A stretch of DNA of 25,351 nucleotides from AC-69 sp044869895 (lineage in GTDB: Bacteria > Actinomycetota > UBA4738 > HRBIN12). Made by a program: the position numbers and the translations under genes. Under the pieces are notes generated by a model. That model ran no database searches. It had not been told where the DNA came from and saw only the letters and a list, made by a program, of their open reading frames with translations. The DNA lies in the NCBI GenBank assembly GCA_044869895.1, contig JBIOXZ010000040.1:1-25351 (forward strand). Direction: 5' to 3'. Positions 14,816-22,463 of this stretch are shown here, in pieces (position 1 is the first letter of the stretch; every line of letters starts with the position of its first letter).

Positions 14816-15898
14816 ATGACGAAACTCGCACGGTTCGTCGCCGTCCTCGGGCTGGTGTCGCTGGTCAGTGCGGCCTGCGGCGAGAGCACCGAGGAGGGGG
14901 CGAGCCCCACCGGCGGTGGTCCCGCCGTATCCGTCGGACTGGTGTACGACATCGGCGGCCGCGGGGACCTGTCGTTCAACGATGCCGCCGCGCGAGGCCT
15001 GGACAAGGCCGCGGGTGATTTCAACTTGGACGTCAAGGAGCTCGAACCCAACCAGGGCGGGACCAACCGCACCGAGCTGCTCGACCTGTTGGCCTCACAG
15101 AACACCCAGTTGATCATCGGGGTGGGGTTCCTGTTCGCGGAGGCGATCTGTGCCGCGGGGAACAAGTATCCGGACACGAACTTCGGCGACATCGATGGGT
15201 TCATCAACAAGGACACGCCGAACTGTCCGAAGGCCCACGACCTGACGGCCAGCGACAACGTGGCCTCCCTTCTGTTCGCCGAAGAGCAAGGGTCGTTCCT
15301 GGTGGGAGCGGCGGCTGCGCTGACGTCCGAGTCCGGACATGTCGGGTTCATCGGCGGAGTCGACATCGACCTCATCCACAAGTTCGAGGCCGGGTTCAAG
15401 GCCGGAGCCGCGGCGGTCAATCCAAAGATCGAGATCGACGTGAAGTACATCAGCCAGCCGCCCGACTTCAGTGGGTTCAACGATCCCGCCAAGGGCAAGG
15501 AGATCGCCGCCAGCATGTTCGAGTCAGGCGCCGACGTCGTATACCACGCGGCCGGCGGATCCGGGCTTGGGTTGTTCCAGGCGGCCAAGGAATTCTCCGA
15601 CTCCTCCGGCTCGAAGGTCTGGGGCATCGGGGTCGACTCGGACCAGTATTTGAGTGTGCCCGACGAGCTCAAGCCGTTCGTGCTCACGTCCATGCTGAAG
15701 CGCGTGGACGTGGCGGTCTACGACACGATCAAGTCCCAGGTTGATGGGAATTTCGAGGGTGGCTACAAGACCTTCGACCTCTCCAAGGACGGCGTGGGGT
15801 ACGCGACCTCGGGCGGGTTCATCGACGACATCGTCCCGCAGCTCGAGGAATTCAAACAACAGATCATCAGCGGGGAGATCACCGTTCCCACGAGTTAG
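14816..15898 (+). CDS. BMP-family nucleoside-binding lipoprotein of an ABC importer
   Basis: A 360-residue substrate-binding lipoprotein of the BMP / Med / TmpC family, members of which bind purine nucleosides. The signal peptide ends in a lipobox (LVSAAC, Cys21), followed by a disordered linker with Gly, Ser and Thr. Family features are VGLVYDIGGRGDLSFNDAA near the start of the mature domain, IIGVGFLFAEA, FGDIDG, VGFIGGVDIDLIHKFEAGFKAGA, VVYHAAGGSGLGLFQAAKE, WGIGVDSDQ and TSMLKRVDVAVYD. It should be tethered to the outer face of the membrane and deliver nucleosides to the permeases below. ATG 14816 has GGAGGGG upstream. A long hairpin follows the stop. Confidence 0.93.
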   Translation: MTKLARFVAVLGLVSLVSAACGESTEEGASPTGGGPAVSVGLVYDIGGRGDLSFNDAAARGLDKAAGDFNLDVKELEPNQGGTNRTELLDLLASQNTQLIIGVGFLFAEAICAAGNKYPDTNFGDIDGFINKDTPNCPKAHDLTASDNVASLLFAEEQGSFLVGAAAALTSESGHVGFIGGVDIDLIHKFEAGFKAGAAAVNPKIEIDVKYISQPPDFSGFNDPAKGKEIAASMFESGADVVYHAAGGSGLGLFQAAKEFSDSSGSKVWGIGVDSDQYLSVPDELKPFVLTSMLKRVDVAVYDTIKSQVDGNFEGGYKTFDLSKDGVGYATSGGFIDDIVPQLEEFKQQIISGEITVPTS

Positions 15899-15915
15899 TC
15901 GGGGCGAGTGGAGCG

Positions 15916-15953
15916 GGCAAGGGCCCGAGGAGTACCATCCTCGGGCCCTTGCC
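15916..15953 (+). terminator. 16-bp hairpin after the binding-protein gene, inside the operon
   Basis: Bases 15916-15931 pair perfectly with 15938-15953 around the loop GTACCA. No T run follows (TTCGAAC). It lies between the binding-protein stop (15898) and the ATPase start (15977). This is the usual place for a structure that protects the 3' end of the abundant binding-protein mRNA or thins out transcription of the downstream genes. Terminator activity itself is uncertain. Confidence 0.6.
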
Positions 15954-15976
15954 TTCGAACGTGAGGTTCATCATCG

Positions 15977-17503
15977 GTGGATGAGCAAGCCCCTGCCGTC
16001 GAATTGAAGGCCATCACCAAGACGTTCCCCGGTGTCGTCGCCAACGATGATGTCAACCTGACCGTCTTGCCGGGAGAGATCCACGCCGTCGTCGGGGAGA
16101 ACGGAGCCGGCAAGTCCACCTTGATGAAGATCCTGTACGGGATGATCCGGCCCGACGGCGGGACGATCTCCGTGAACGGGCGGGAGGTTCACCTCCGCTC
16201 TCCGAAGGACGCCATCGAGAGCGGGATCGGCATGGTGCACCAGCACTTCATGCTGGCCACCAACCTCACGGTCCTCGAGAACGTCATCCTCGGCTCGGAG
16301 CCCACCCACGGAGGAGCCCTCGACTTCGACGCCGCAAGAGACCGTATCCGCGACCTGTCGAAGACCTACGGCGTGCCGCTCGACCCGGAGCGGCTGGTCG
16401 AGGACCTCGCGGTCGGCGAGCGCCAACGGGTGGAGATCCTCAAGGTCCTGTATCGGGGAGCTCGGATCCTGATCCTCGACGAGCCGACCGCCGTCCTGGT
16501 CCCTCAAGAGGTGGAGGAGCTGTTCCGCAACCTCAAGGATCTGAAGGGCCGCGGAGTGACGATCATCTTCATCTCGCACAAGCTCGACGAGGTCCTGGAG
16601 ATCGCCGACTCGATCACGGTGATCCGGGCGGGTCACACGGTCGCCACGGTCAAGCCGCGGAGCGTCACCGCTCGCCAGCTGGCCGAGTTGATGGTCGGCA
16701 GCGAGCTGCCCACCCCCGAGACCAAGGAGTCAACGGTCACCGATGAGGTCATGTTGTCGGTACGTCAGATGGGGGTCCGGGTGGGCGAACGGTGGACCCT
16801 GCACGACGTGAGCTTCGAGATCCGCCGAGGGGAGATCCTGGGCATCGCCGGCGTGGAGGGAAATGGGCAACGAGAGCTGGTGGACGCCATCATGGGCATG
16901 TACCCGCCCCAACAGGGGAGCATCCACCTGGGCGGCGACGACATCACGCTCTGGTCGAGCCGAAGGAGGCGGGAGGCCGGGGTCGGCTACGTCCCCGAGG
17001 ACCGCCAGCTCCGCGGACTGTTGCTCCCCTCTCCGTTGTGGGAGAACGCGATGCTGGGCAAGCAGACCATGCCCCCGTTCTCCTCCGGACCGTGGATCGA
17101 CCGGCGCGGTGCTCACGAGCGTACGAACAACGTGATCGCCGAGTACCACGTCGCGACGCCCGGCCCGGACACCCCGGCCCTCGCCCTCTCCGGTGGGAAC
17201 CAGCAGAAACTGATCGTTGGAAGGGAGATGATCGCCGAGCCGAAAGTGCTGATCGCCGCTCAACCGACGCGGGGGATCGACGTGGGAGCGCAGGCCGCCG
17301 TGTGGGAGCTCATCAGAGCAGCCCGGGCGGCGGGACTCGCGTTGCTGCTGATCTCGGCGGACCTGGAGGAGCTGATCGGTCTCTCGGACACGCTCTACGT
17401 GATCTTGCGGGGGACGTTGGTGGCCAAGCTCGATCCGGCAACGGTCACACCCGAGGAGCTCGGCTCGTATATGACCGGGGCCAGGGAGGCGGCGACGGCG
17501 TGA
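15977..17503 (+). CDS. Nucleoside ABC importer ATPase (two ATP-binding cassettes)
   Basis: A 508-residue tandem ATPase of the sugar/nucleoside importer type (YufO/NupO-like). The first cassette has Walker A GENGAGKST (40-48), signature-like LAVGERQR (144-151) and Walker B ILILDEP (164-170). The second has a degenerate Walker A (GVEGNGQRE, 292-300), signature LSGGN (404-408) and VLIAAQPTRGIDVG (424-437), where the catalytic Glu is Gln, as is usual in this family. Only the first site is therefore expected to have a full Walker A. GTG 15977 is the only start that keeps the N-terminal strand; the ribosome site is weak (GAGG, 11 bases upstream). The stop overlaps the next start as GTGA. Confidence 0.93.
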   Translation: MDEQAPAVELKAITKTFPGVVANDDVNLTVLPGEIHAVVGENGAGKSTLMKILYGMIRPDGGTISVNGREVHLRSPKDAIESGIGMVHQHFMLATNLTVLENVILGSEPTHGGALDFDAARDRIRDLSKTYGVPLDPERLVEDLAVGERQRVEILKVLYRGARILILDEPTAVLVPQEVEELFRNLKDLKGRGVTIIFISHKLDEVLEIADSITVIRAGHTVATVKPRSVTARQLAELMVGSELPTPETKESTVTDEVMLSVRQMGVRVGERWTLHDVSFEIRRGEILGIAGVEGNGQRELVDAIMGMYPPQQGSIHLGGDDITLWSSRRRREAGVGYVPEDRQLRGLLLPSPLWENAMLGKQTMPPFSSGPWIDRRGAHERTNNVIAEYHVATPGPDTPALALSGGNQQKLIVGREMIAEPKVLIAAQPTRGIDVGAQAAVWELIRAARAAGLALLLISADLEELIGLSDTLYVILRGTLVAKLDPATVTPEELGSYMTGAREAATA

Positions 17504-18606
17504 ACACCAGGATCAAGGTCGCCCTCCTGTGGCTCTTGGTCCCGGTGTCGGCAATCGTCCTGGCGCTCGGCGTGTCGTCGCTCGTCCTGATCATCATCGG
17601 GGAGAACCCTCTTTCCGCGTTCCGGTCGATGGCCAGCTACGGAACACAGCCGAACTCGCTTGCGTCCATGGTGAACCGGGCGGTGCCCCTGTATGTGGCG
17701 GGCCTTGCCGTGGCCATCGGCTTCAAGATGAACCTGTTCAACATCGGGGTGGAGGGCCAGTACCGGCTGGCGGCGCTGCTCGCGGCGGCCGCCGGCGCCG
17801 CCGTCTCGCTCCCTCCGCCGTTGCACATCGCCTTCATCATGCTCGTCGCCATGGCCGTGGGGGCGTCGTGGGCCGGGATCGCCGGAGTCCTGCGAGTGAG
17901 ACGGGGCGTCCACGAAGTGGTGTCCACCATCATGCTGAACTTCATCGCCACGGGTGTGGGGGCCTACCTACTGGCGAATTATCTCCGAAAGCCGCGGCTC
18001 CCGAATGAGCTCATCATCCAGACCCGGCAGATCCCCCGGTCCGGGGCTCTGCCCAACCTGGCCGTGGTGGGCGGAGAGGATCTCCGCTCGTTCCTGGTGA
18101 TCGCGATCGCCCTGGGGATCGTCGTGTACGTGCTGATCTGGCGGACCCGCTTCGGATACGACCTCCGTGCGACCGGGATCAACCCCGAAGCCGCCCGAGC
18201 CTCGGGGGTCGACCCCAACCGGATGATCGTCACGACCATGCTGATCTCCGGGGCGATCGCCGGGCTCATCGGGATGAGCGACCTTCTCGGCTTCTTCCAC
18301 GCGTACACGCTCGACTTCCCAACCGGCCTCGGATTCGACGGCATCGCCGTGGCCCTGGTCGGGCTGAACCATCCGGCGGGGATCGCTGTCGCGGCGCTGC
18401 TCTTCGGATGGGTGGACCGGGCTGCACAGATCCTCGACCTGGAAGGGATCCCCAAGGAGGTCATCATCATCACGAAGGGCGTGATCATCCTCTCGGTCGT
18501 CGTGGCCTACGAGGTGGTCCGCCGCATCGTCCAGGCCCAGCAGATCAAGGCCGCCGCGGAGGCAACCCGAAGGCTGGAGGCGAAGAAGGAAGTGGTGGCG
18601 GCATGA
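17500..18606 (+). CDS. Nucleoside ABC importer permease 1
   Basis: A 368-residue permease of the BMP-type (YufP-like) family with about nine to ten hydrophobic segments and the cytoplasmic loop YDLRATGINPEAARASGVDPNR, which docks on the ATPase in this family. Segments such as FKMNLFNIGVEGQYRLAALLA and GVHEVVSTIMLNFIATGVGAYL are characteristic. It forms a heterodimeric channel with the product of the following gene. The start is GTG at 17500-17502, overlapping the ATPase TGA by four bases; an upstream open frame extends far into the ATPase gene and is not used. The stop overlaps the next ATG as ATGA, so all three genes look translationally coupled. Confidence 0.93.
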   Translation: MNTRIKVALLWLLVPVSAIVLALGVSSLVLIIIGENPLSAFRSMASYGTQPNSLASMVNRAVPLYVAGLAVAIGFKMNLFNIGVEGQYRLAALLAAAAGAAVSLPPPLHIAFIMLVAMAVGASWAGIAGVLRVRRGVHEVVSTIMLNFIATGVGAYLLANYLRKPRLPNELIIQTRQIPRSGALPNLAVVGGEDLRSFLVIAIALGIVVYVLIWRTRFGYDLRATGINPEAARASGVDPNRMIVTTMLISGAIAGLIGMSDLLGFFHAYTLDFPTGLGFDGIAVALVGLNHPAGIAVAALLFGWVDRAAQILDLEGIPKEVIIITKGVIILSVVVAYEVVRRIVQAQQIKAAAEATRRLEAKKEVVAA

Positions 18607-19889
18607 GCTGGGCGGCCGTCGACACGGCGCAGGTGGAGGGGGCGAAGGGTCGCCGCCTGGAGGCGCGCAGGATCGTGTACCTCCTCGGCCTAGTGATCCT
18701 GATGCTGTCGGCGGTTCGGTGGTTCACCGAGGCGTCGGACCTCACCTCCAGCAACACGTACGGCGCGGCCCTGCGCCTCGCGGTGCCGATCCTGTTGGCC
18801 GGCCTGGGCGGGCTGTACGCCGAGCGGACCGGCGTGGTCAATATCGGCCTCGAAGGGATGATGATCTTGGGGACGTGGTTCGGGGCCTGGGGCGGCGTCG
18901 AGTTCGGCCCGTGGTGGGGGGTCGTGCTCGGCATCCTCGGCGGTGCGTTGGGGGGGTTGGTCCACGCCGTGGCTACCGTGAGCTTCGGCGTGAACCAGAT
19001 CGTGTCGGGTGTGGCCGTCAACATCCTGGCTGCCGGCGTCACCCGGTTCCTGTCGGTGATCGCGTTCACGGGGCACGGAGGCGGCGCCACCCAGTCCCCG
19101 CAGGTCACATCGAATCTGCCGAACCTGACCGTGCCGGTGCTGGCCGGTGGGAAGCCCTTCGGCTGGCAGTCCCCGGACCTCCTGGGGTGGTTCGAGCGGC
19201 AGCAGTGGTTCCTCGTCTCCGACGTCGCTGCGCTGTTCCGAGGGTTCATGGCCGAGCTGTCGATCTTGACCGTGATCACCCTGCTGCTCGTCCCGGCCAC
19301 GTACTTCTTCCTGTGGCGGACCCGGCTCGGGCTGCGGATGCGATCCGCGGGTGAGAATCCGGTGGCCGCCGAGTCGCTCGGCGTCCCCGTGTACACGATG
19401 AAGTATCTCGGCGTGCTCATCTCCGGAGCACTCGCCGGGTTGGCCGGCGCGTTCCTGGTACTTGAGGCGGCGGGGATCTACCGGGAGGGACAAACAGGCG
19501 GCCGGGGGTTCATCGGGTTGGCCGCCATGATCTTCGGCAACTGGCGCCCCACCGGTGTGGCCGCGGCCGCCGGGCTGTTCGGCTACGCGGACGCCCTCAA
19601 CCTGCGGTCGGCGCAGGCCGTCCACGCGTTGCTGCTCTTCGTAGCCATCGCCCTGGTCGGGCTGGCCATCTGGTATCTGATCCGAGGGAGGATCTCCACC
19701 GGCCTGCTCGCGGGAGCCATCGGCGTCCTGGTCTTCGTGTGGTACGCCGTCACCGAGGACGTGCCTCGGCAGTTCATCTTCATCACGCCGTACGTGGCCA
19801 CCCTCTTGGTCCTGGCGGTGGCGTCGCAGCGGCTGCGTCCGCCCGCAGCGGATGGCCTGCCGTATCGGCGCGGACAACAGACCTCGTGA
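18603..19889 (+). CDS. Nucleoside ABC importer permease 2
   Basis: A 428-residue partner permease (YufQ-like). Family hallmarks are YAERTGVVNIGLEGMMILG, FGVNQIVSGVAVNILAAGVTRFL, the coupling loop LRMRSAGENPVAAESLGVPV, and GRGFIGLAAMIFGNWRPTGV. It is about 100 residues longer than the Bacillus-type protein: an extra polar segment at about residues 155-215 (around GWQSPDLLGWFERQQWF) between membrane helices and two extra hydrophobic segments at the C terminus (about 335-410). ATG 18603 overlaps the previous TGA. The stop is 13 bases from the stop of the convergent aldolase gene, leaving no room for a terminator. Confidence 0.92.
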   Translation: MSWAAVDTAQVEGAKGRRLEARRIVYLLGLVILMLSAVRWFTEASDLTSSNTYGAALRLAVPILLAGLGGLYAERTGVVNIGLEGMMILGTWFGAWGGVEFGPWWGVVLGILGGALGGLVHAVATVSFGVNQIVSGVAVNILAAGVTRFLSVIAFTGHGGGATQSPQVTSNLPNLTVPVLAGGKPFGWQSPDLLGWFERQQWFLVSDVAALFRGFMAELSILTVITLLLVPATYFFLWRTRLGLRMRSAGENPVAAESLGVPVYTMKYLGVLISGALAGLAGAFLVLEAAGIYREGQTGGRGFIGLAAMIFGNWRPTGVAAAAGLFGYADALNLRSAQAVHALLLFVAIALVGLAIWYLIRGRISTGLLAGAIGVLVFVWYAVTEDVPRQFIFITPYVATLLVLAVASQRLRPPAADGLPYRRGQQTS

Positions 19890-19902
19890 GGGCGCCGATC
19901 GG

Positions 19903-20583
19903 TCAGTAGGCGTCGGAAGGGGCCGAGCCGGTTGCTCCGGTGACGATCCGAACCCCTGCGCTCGATCCGAGTAGGTCGGCACCCGCCGCCAGCAACGCCT
20001 CGGCATCCTCCCTGGTTCGAATGCCTCCCGACGCCTTCACCGCGACCCGGCCGGCGGCCAAACGGCGAAGCTCCGAGATGAGCCCTGGCGTCGCGTCACC
20101 ACCGCCGAAGCCGCTCGAGTTCTTGACGTAGGTGACGCCCGCCTCCACCGCGAGCTCCACCGCGCGGACGAGCTCATCGGGCGCGAGGAGCCCGGCCTCG
20201 AGCATGGCCTTGACCGGCGCGCCGTCCGCGGCCGACACGACCGCGGCGAGATGATCCCGGTACTCTGCCTCCATACCGGAGCGCAACCACCCCACCTTCG
20301 TCATCACGTCGATCTCCTGCGCTCCCGACCGGAGGGCTTCTGCCGCCTGCCCTGCCACCGTTGAAGTCGGCGCGCCGCCCATTGGGAAGTCCAATGCCGT
20401 GCACACCCGGACCGGCGAACCCTTCAGCGTGGCCGTGGCCTGCGGCAACCAGATCGGGTTGATCATCACGCCGTTGAACCCGTACTCGATGCATTCGACC
20501 AGTAACCGCTCGATGTCCGCCACCGTAGCCTCCGGACGAACGTTCGTGTGCTGGATGTGCGCGGCGATCTGCTCGGCGCTCAT
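19903..20583 (-). CDS. deoC: Deoxyribose-phosphate aldolase (DERA-like)
   Basis: A 226-residue class I aldolase of the DeoC family, splitting 2-deoxyribose 5-phosphate into acetaldehyde and glyceraldehyde 3-phosphate. The catalytic set is present: Asp92 (QEIDVMTKVG), Schiff-base Lys154 (YVKNSSGF) and Lys183 (VKASGGIR). Some motifs are unusual: the normal VKTSTGF reads VKNSSGF, and the N-terminal DHT(L/N) segment reads QHTNVRP. A DERA-like enzyme with a related substrate is therefore possible. ATG 20583 overlaps the TGA of the kinase gene by four bases (ATGA). It is the last gene of the minus-strand nucleoside cluster. Confidence 0.83.
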   Translation of the reverse strand: MSAEQIAAHIQHTNVRPEATVADIERLLVECIEYGFNGVMINPIWLPQATATLKGSPVRVCTALDFPMGGAPTSTVAGQAAEALRSGAQEIDVMTKVGWLRSGMEAEYRDHLAAVVSAADGAPVKAMLEAGLLAPDELVRAVELAVEAGVTYVKNSSGFGGGDATPGLISELRRLAAGRVAVKASGGIRTREDAEALLAAGADLLGSSAGVRIVTGATGSAPSDAY

Positions 20584-21491
20584 GCCGGGACCTCGGCCTC
20601 GAGCTGTTGGCGCGTGGGGAGCCCCTCGATCACGCCCAACCTGGTGACGCAGAACGCGCCTGCCCGGACCCCCAGGTCGATGGCCTCCGTCATCGAGAAC
20701 CCCGCCGACAACCCGGTCACCAGGCCTGCGTTGAAGGCGTCGCCGGCACCGGTCGTGTCCCGAGCTGGGACCGCCCGTGCCGGTTGGCTCTGGACCCCCT
20801 CGGGCATCACCCGGAGGACCCCCCGTTCACCCAGGGTCACCACCACCTCCCCGACCCCCCGCGCCTGGAGGGAGCGGGCCGCCGCCTCGATCTCTCGCCC
20901 GTCGGTGGCCGCCACGCCGCTCAACGCCGCAAGCTCCGTCTGGTTCGGCGTGAGGATGTCCACCAGCGCCAGGACCGACTCGGACAGCGGCACGGAGGGC
21001 GCCGGGTTGAGGATCGTCGTCGCTCCGGCCGCCCGGGCCCGCTCGGCGGCGCCGGCGAACAGCTCGGGCGAGCACTCCAACTGACAGAGCAGGTGGGACG
21101 CGCCCTCGAACAGGTCCGGCATCCGATCGAGATCGCTCGTGACCAGGTGGCCGTTCGCTCCGGGAGCGACGGCGATCATGTTGCGTCCGTCGTCGTCGAC
21201 GACGATGAGGCCGACGCCCGTGTGGCCTCCGGTCTCCAGGATCCCGGGCCCCAGAAGACCCTCCCGATCGAACAGCTCGAGCGCGGCTTGGGCGAATGAA
21301 TCGCGGCCCAGCTTCACGACGAGCGTCACGTCTGCACCGAGACGTCGGGCCCCGATTGCCTGGTTCGATCCCTTGCCTCCCGGGCCCATGTCGAACGTGT
21401 GCCCCAGGACGGTCTGGCCGGGGGCCGGCAGCGCCGGGGCGACGACGGTCAGTCCGACGTTGTAACTGCCGACCACCACCACCCTGCCCAT
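20580..21491 (-). CDS. Ribokinase-like PfkB-family sugar kinase
   Basis: A 303-residue PfkB kinase closest in pattern to ribokinase, which phosphorylates ribose to ribose 5-phosphate. Motifs are GPGGKGSNQAIGARRLGA (residues 37-54), QLECSPE, ILNPAP, TPNQTEL and DTTGAGDAFNAG with catalytic base Asp251. One feature departs from ribokinase: the sugar-contacting Asp of the N-terminal GSxNxD motif is Gly13 here (GSYNVGL), so ribose specificity is less certain and another sugar or a nucleoside is possible. The neighbours (nucleoside hydrolase upstream, aldolase downstream) still favour ribose. ATG 21491 overlaps the hydrolase TGA by one base (TGATG). Confidence 0.85.
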   Translation of the reverse strand: MGRVVVVGSYNVGLTVVAPALPAPGQTVLGHTFDMGPGGKGSNQAIGARRLGADVTLVVKLGRDSFAQAALELFDREGLLGPGILETGGHTGVGLIVVDDDGRNMIAVAPGANGHLVTSDLDRMPDLFEGASHLLCQLECSPELFAGAAERARAAGATTILNPAPSVPLSESVLALVDILTPNQTELAALSGVAATDGREIEAAARSLQARGVGEVVVTLGERGVLRVMPEGVQSQPARAVPARDTTGAGDAFNAGLVTGLSAGFSMTEAIDLGVRAGAFCVTRLGVIEGLPTRQQLEAEVPA

Positions 21492-22432
21492 CAGCGTCGG
21501 AGCGTCTCCAGGCAGTGGGCGTAGAACCCGTCCGCGTCCACCCCGACCGCGGCCTTCACCGGACGCCCGCTCGAGCTGAGTACGGATCGGCCCTCGCTCG
21601 GGCCCTTCGTCATCACGTCACACGTCACCTGGCGGAACTCGCACAGCTCGGGGACGGCCAGAAAGGACGTCGCCAGGGTGTCCCAGCAGAAGTACGGGAG
21701 GCCCGTCGCCAGCTCCCATCCCGCCGTCATGGCCCAGATCGTCCCCGCAGCGGCCGAGAAGGGGTAGCCGTACTGGCGGCCGAAGGAGGTCCGGAAGGCG
21801 TCGGTCACGGGGACCTGATTCGTGGCATCGAGAGGGAACATCGTGATGGGGATCGACGAGTCGAACACCCGCTTCGCCGCCGGCGGGTCCCAGTAGAAGT
21901 TCCACTCGGCCGAGCCATCGTGTCCGGGCTCCTGCACGTTCCCGTCCACCTCCAACGCCCCGCCCATGACCAGGACCACTCGGATCTTCTCCTCCACCTT
22001 TGGATGCCGATCGAGGGCCCAGGCGAGATTGGTCAGGGGGCCGGTCATCAGCAGCGTCACCTGCCCTGCCGCATCGAGCAGGACGCGGCTCAGGAACTCC
22101 TCCCCCGGTAGGTCGGAAAGGGGCGCACCGATGTGGTCGCGCTGATTGAGGATAGGGAGGCTGTTCACTCGCATGCAGTCCAGGCGCCATGAGAACGGGA
22201 ACGGGTTCGGGCCTTCGAGCGTCCCGCCCGCCACGGTGACTCCGGACCGCCCGGCGAGATCGAGGATCTTCCGCGTGGCCGGAACGGCGCCGTCGAGCAG
22301 TGTGTCGGCCGGCGTGATCGAGATCCCCAACAGATCGACGTCATCGTAGGTGAGCAGGAGCAGGAGGCTGAGATAGTCGTCGATGCCGCCGTCGTGGTCG
22401 AAGAACACCGATGTGGTCACGATGGACCCCAT
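21491..22432 (-). CDS. Inosine-uridine-type nucleoside hydrolase
   Basis: A 313-residue nucleoside hydrolase, releasing base and ribose from ribonucleosides with a bound calcium ion. The family motif is DHDGGIDDY (12-20; usual form DTDPGxDDA), with MTGPLTNLAWAL (129-140), VMGGA and AEWNFYWDP (175-183) also typical. The C-terminal metal-ligand Asp is kept (Asp251 in WDTLATSF), but the His that usually precedes it and acts on the leaving base is Trp250, which may alter specificity. ATG 22432 has only GGTGGA directly before it; a GTG four codons later (after GGGGTCCATC) is an alternative. It lies 31 bases downstream of the NCS1 permease gene and overlaps the kinase start. Confidence 0.88.
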   Translation of the reverse strand: MGSIVTTSVFFDHDGGIDDYLSLLLLLTYDDVDLLGISITPADTLLDGAVPATRKILDLAGRSGVTVAGGTLEGPNPFPFSWRLDCMRVNSLPILNQRDHIGAPLSDLPGEEFLSRVLLDAAGQVTLLMTGPLTNLAWALDRHPKVEEKIRVVLVMGGALEVDGNVQEPGHDGSAEWNFYWDPPAAKRVFDSSIPITMFPLDATNQVPVTDAFRTSFGRQYGYPFSAAAGTIWAMTAGWELATGLPYFCWDTLATSFLAVPELCEFRQVTCDVMTKGPSEGRSVLSSSGRPVKAAVGVDADGFYAHCLETLRR

Positions 22433-22463
22433 TCCACCGGCGCGCGACGTGGGCCCCCTGGGC

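Noticed and set aside
14010..14831. Minus-strand open frame of 273 codons over upp
   Set aside because: Antisense to upp, which has full family motifs.
19895..19902. CCGATCGG palindrome between convergent genes
   Set aside because: Eight-base palindrome without loop or T run; too short to call a terminator or operator.
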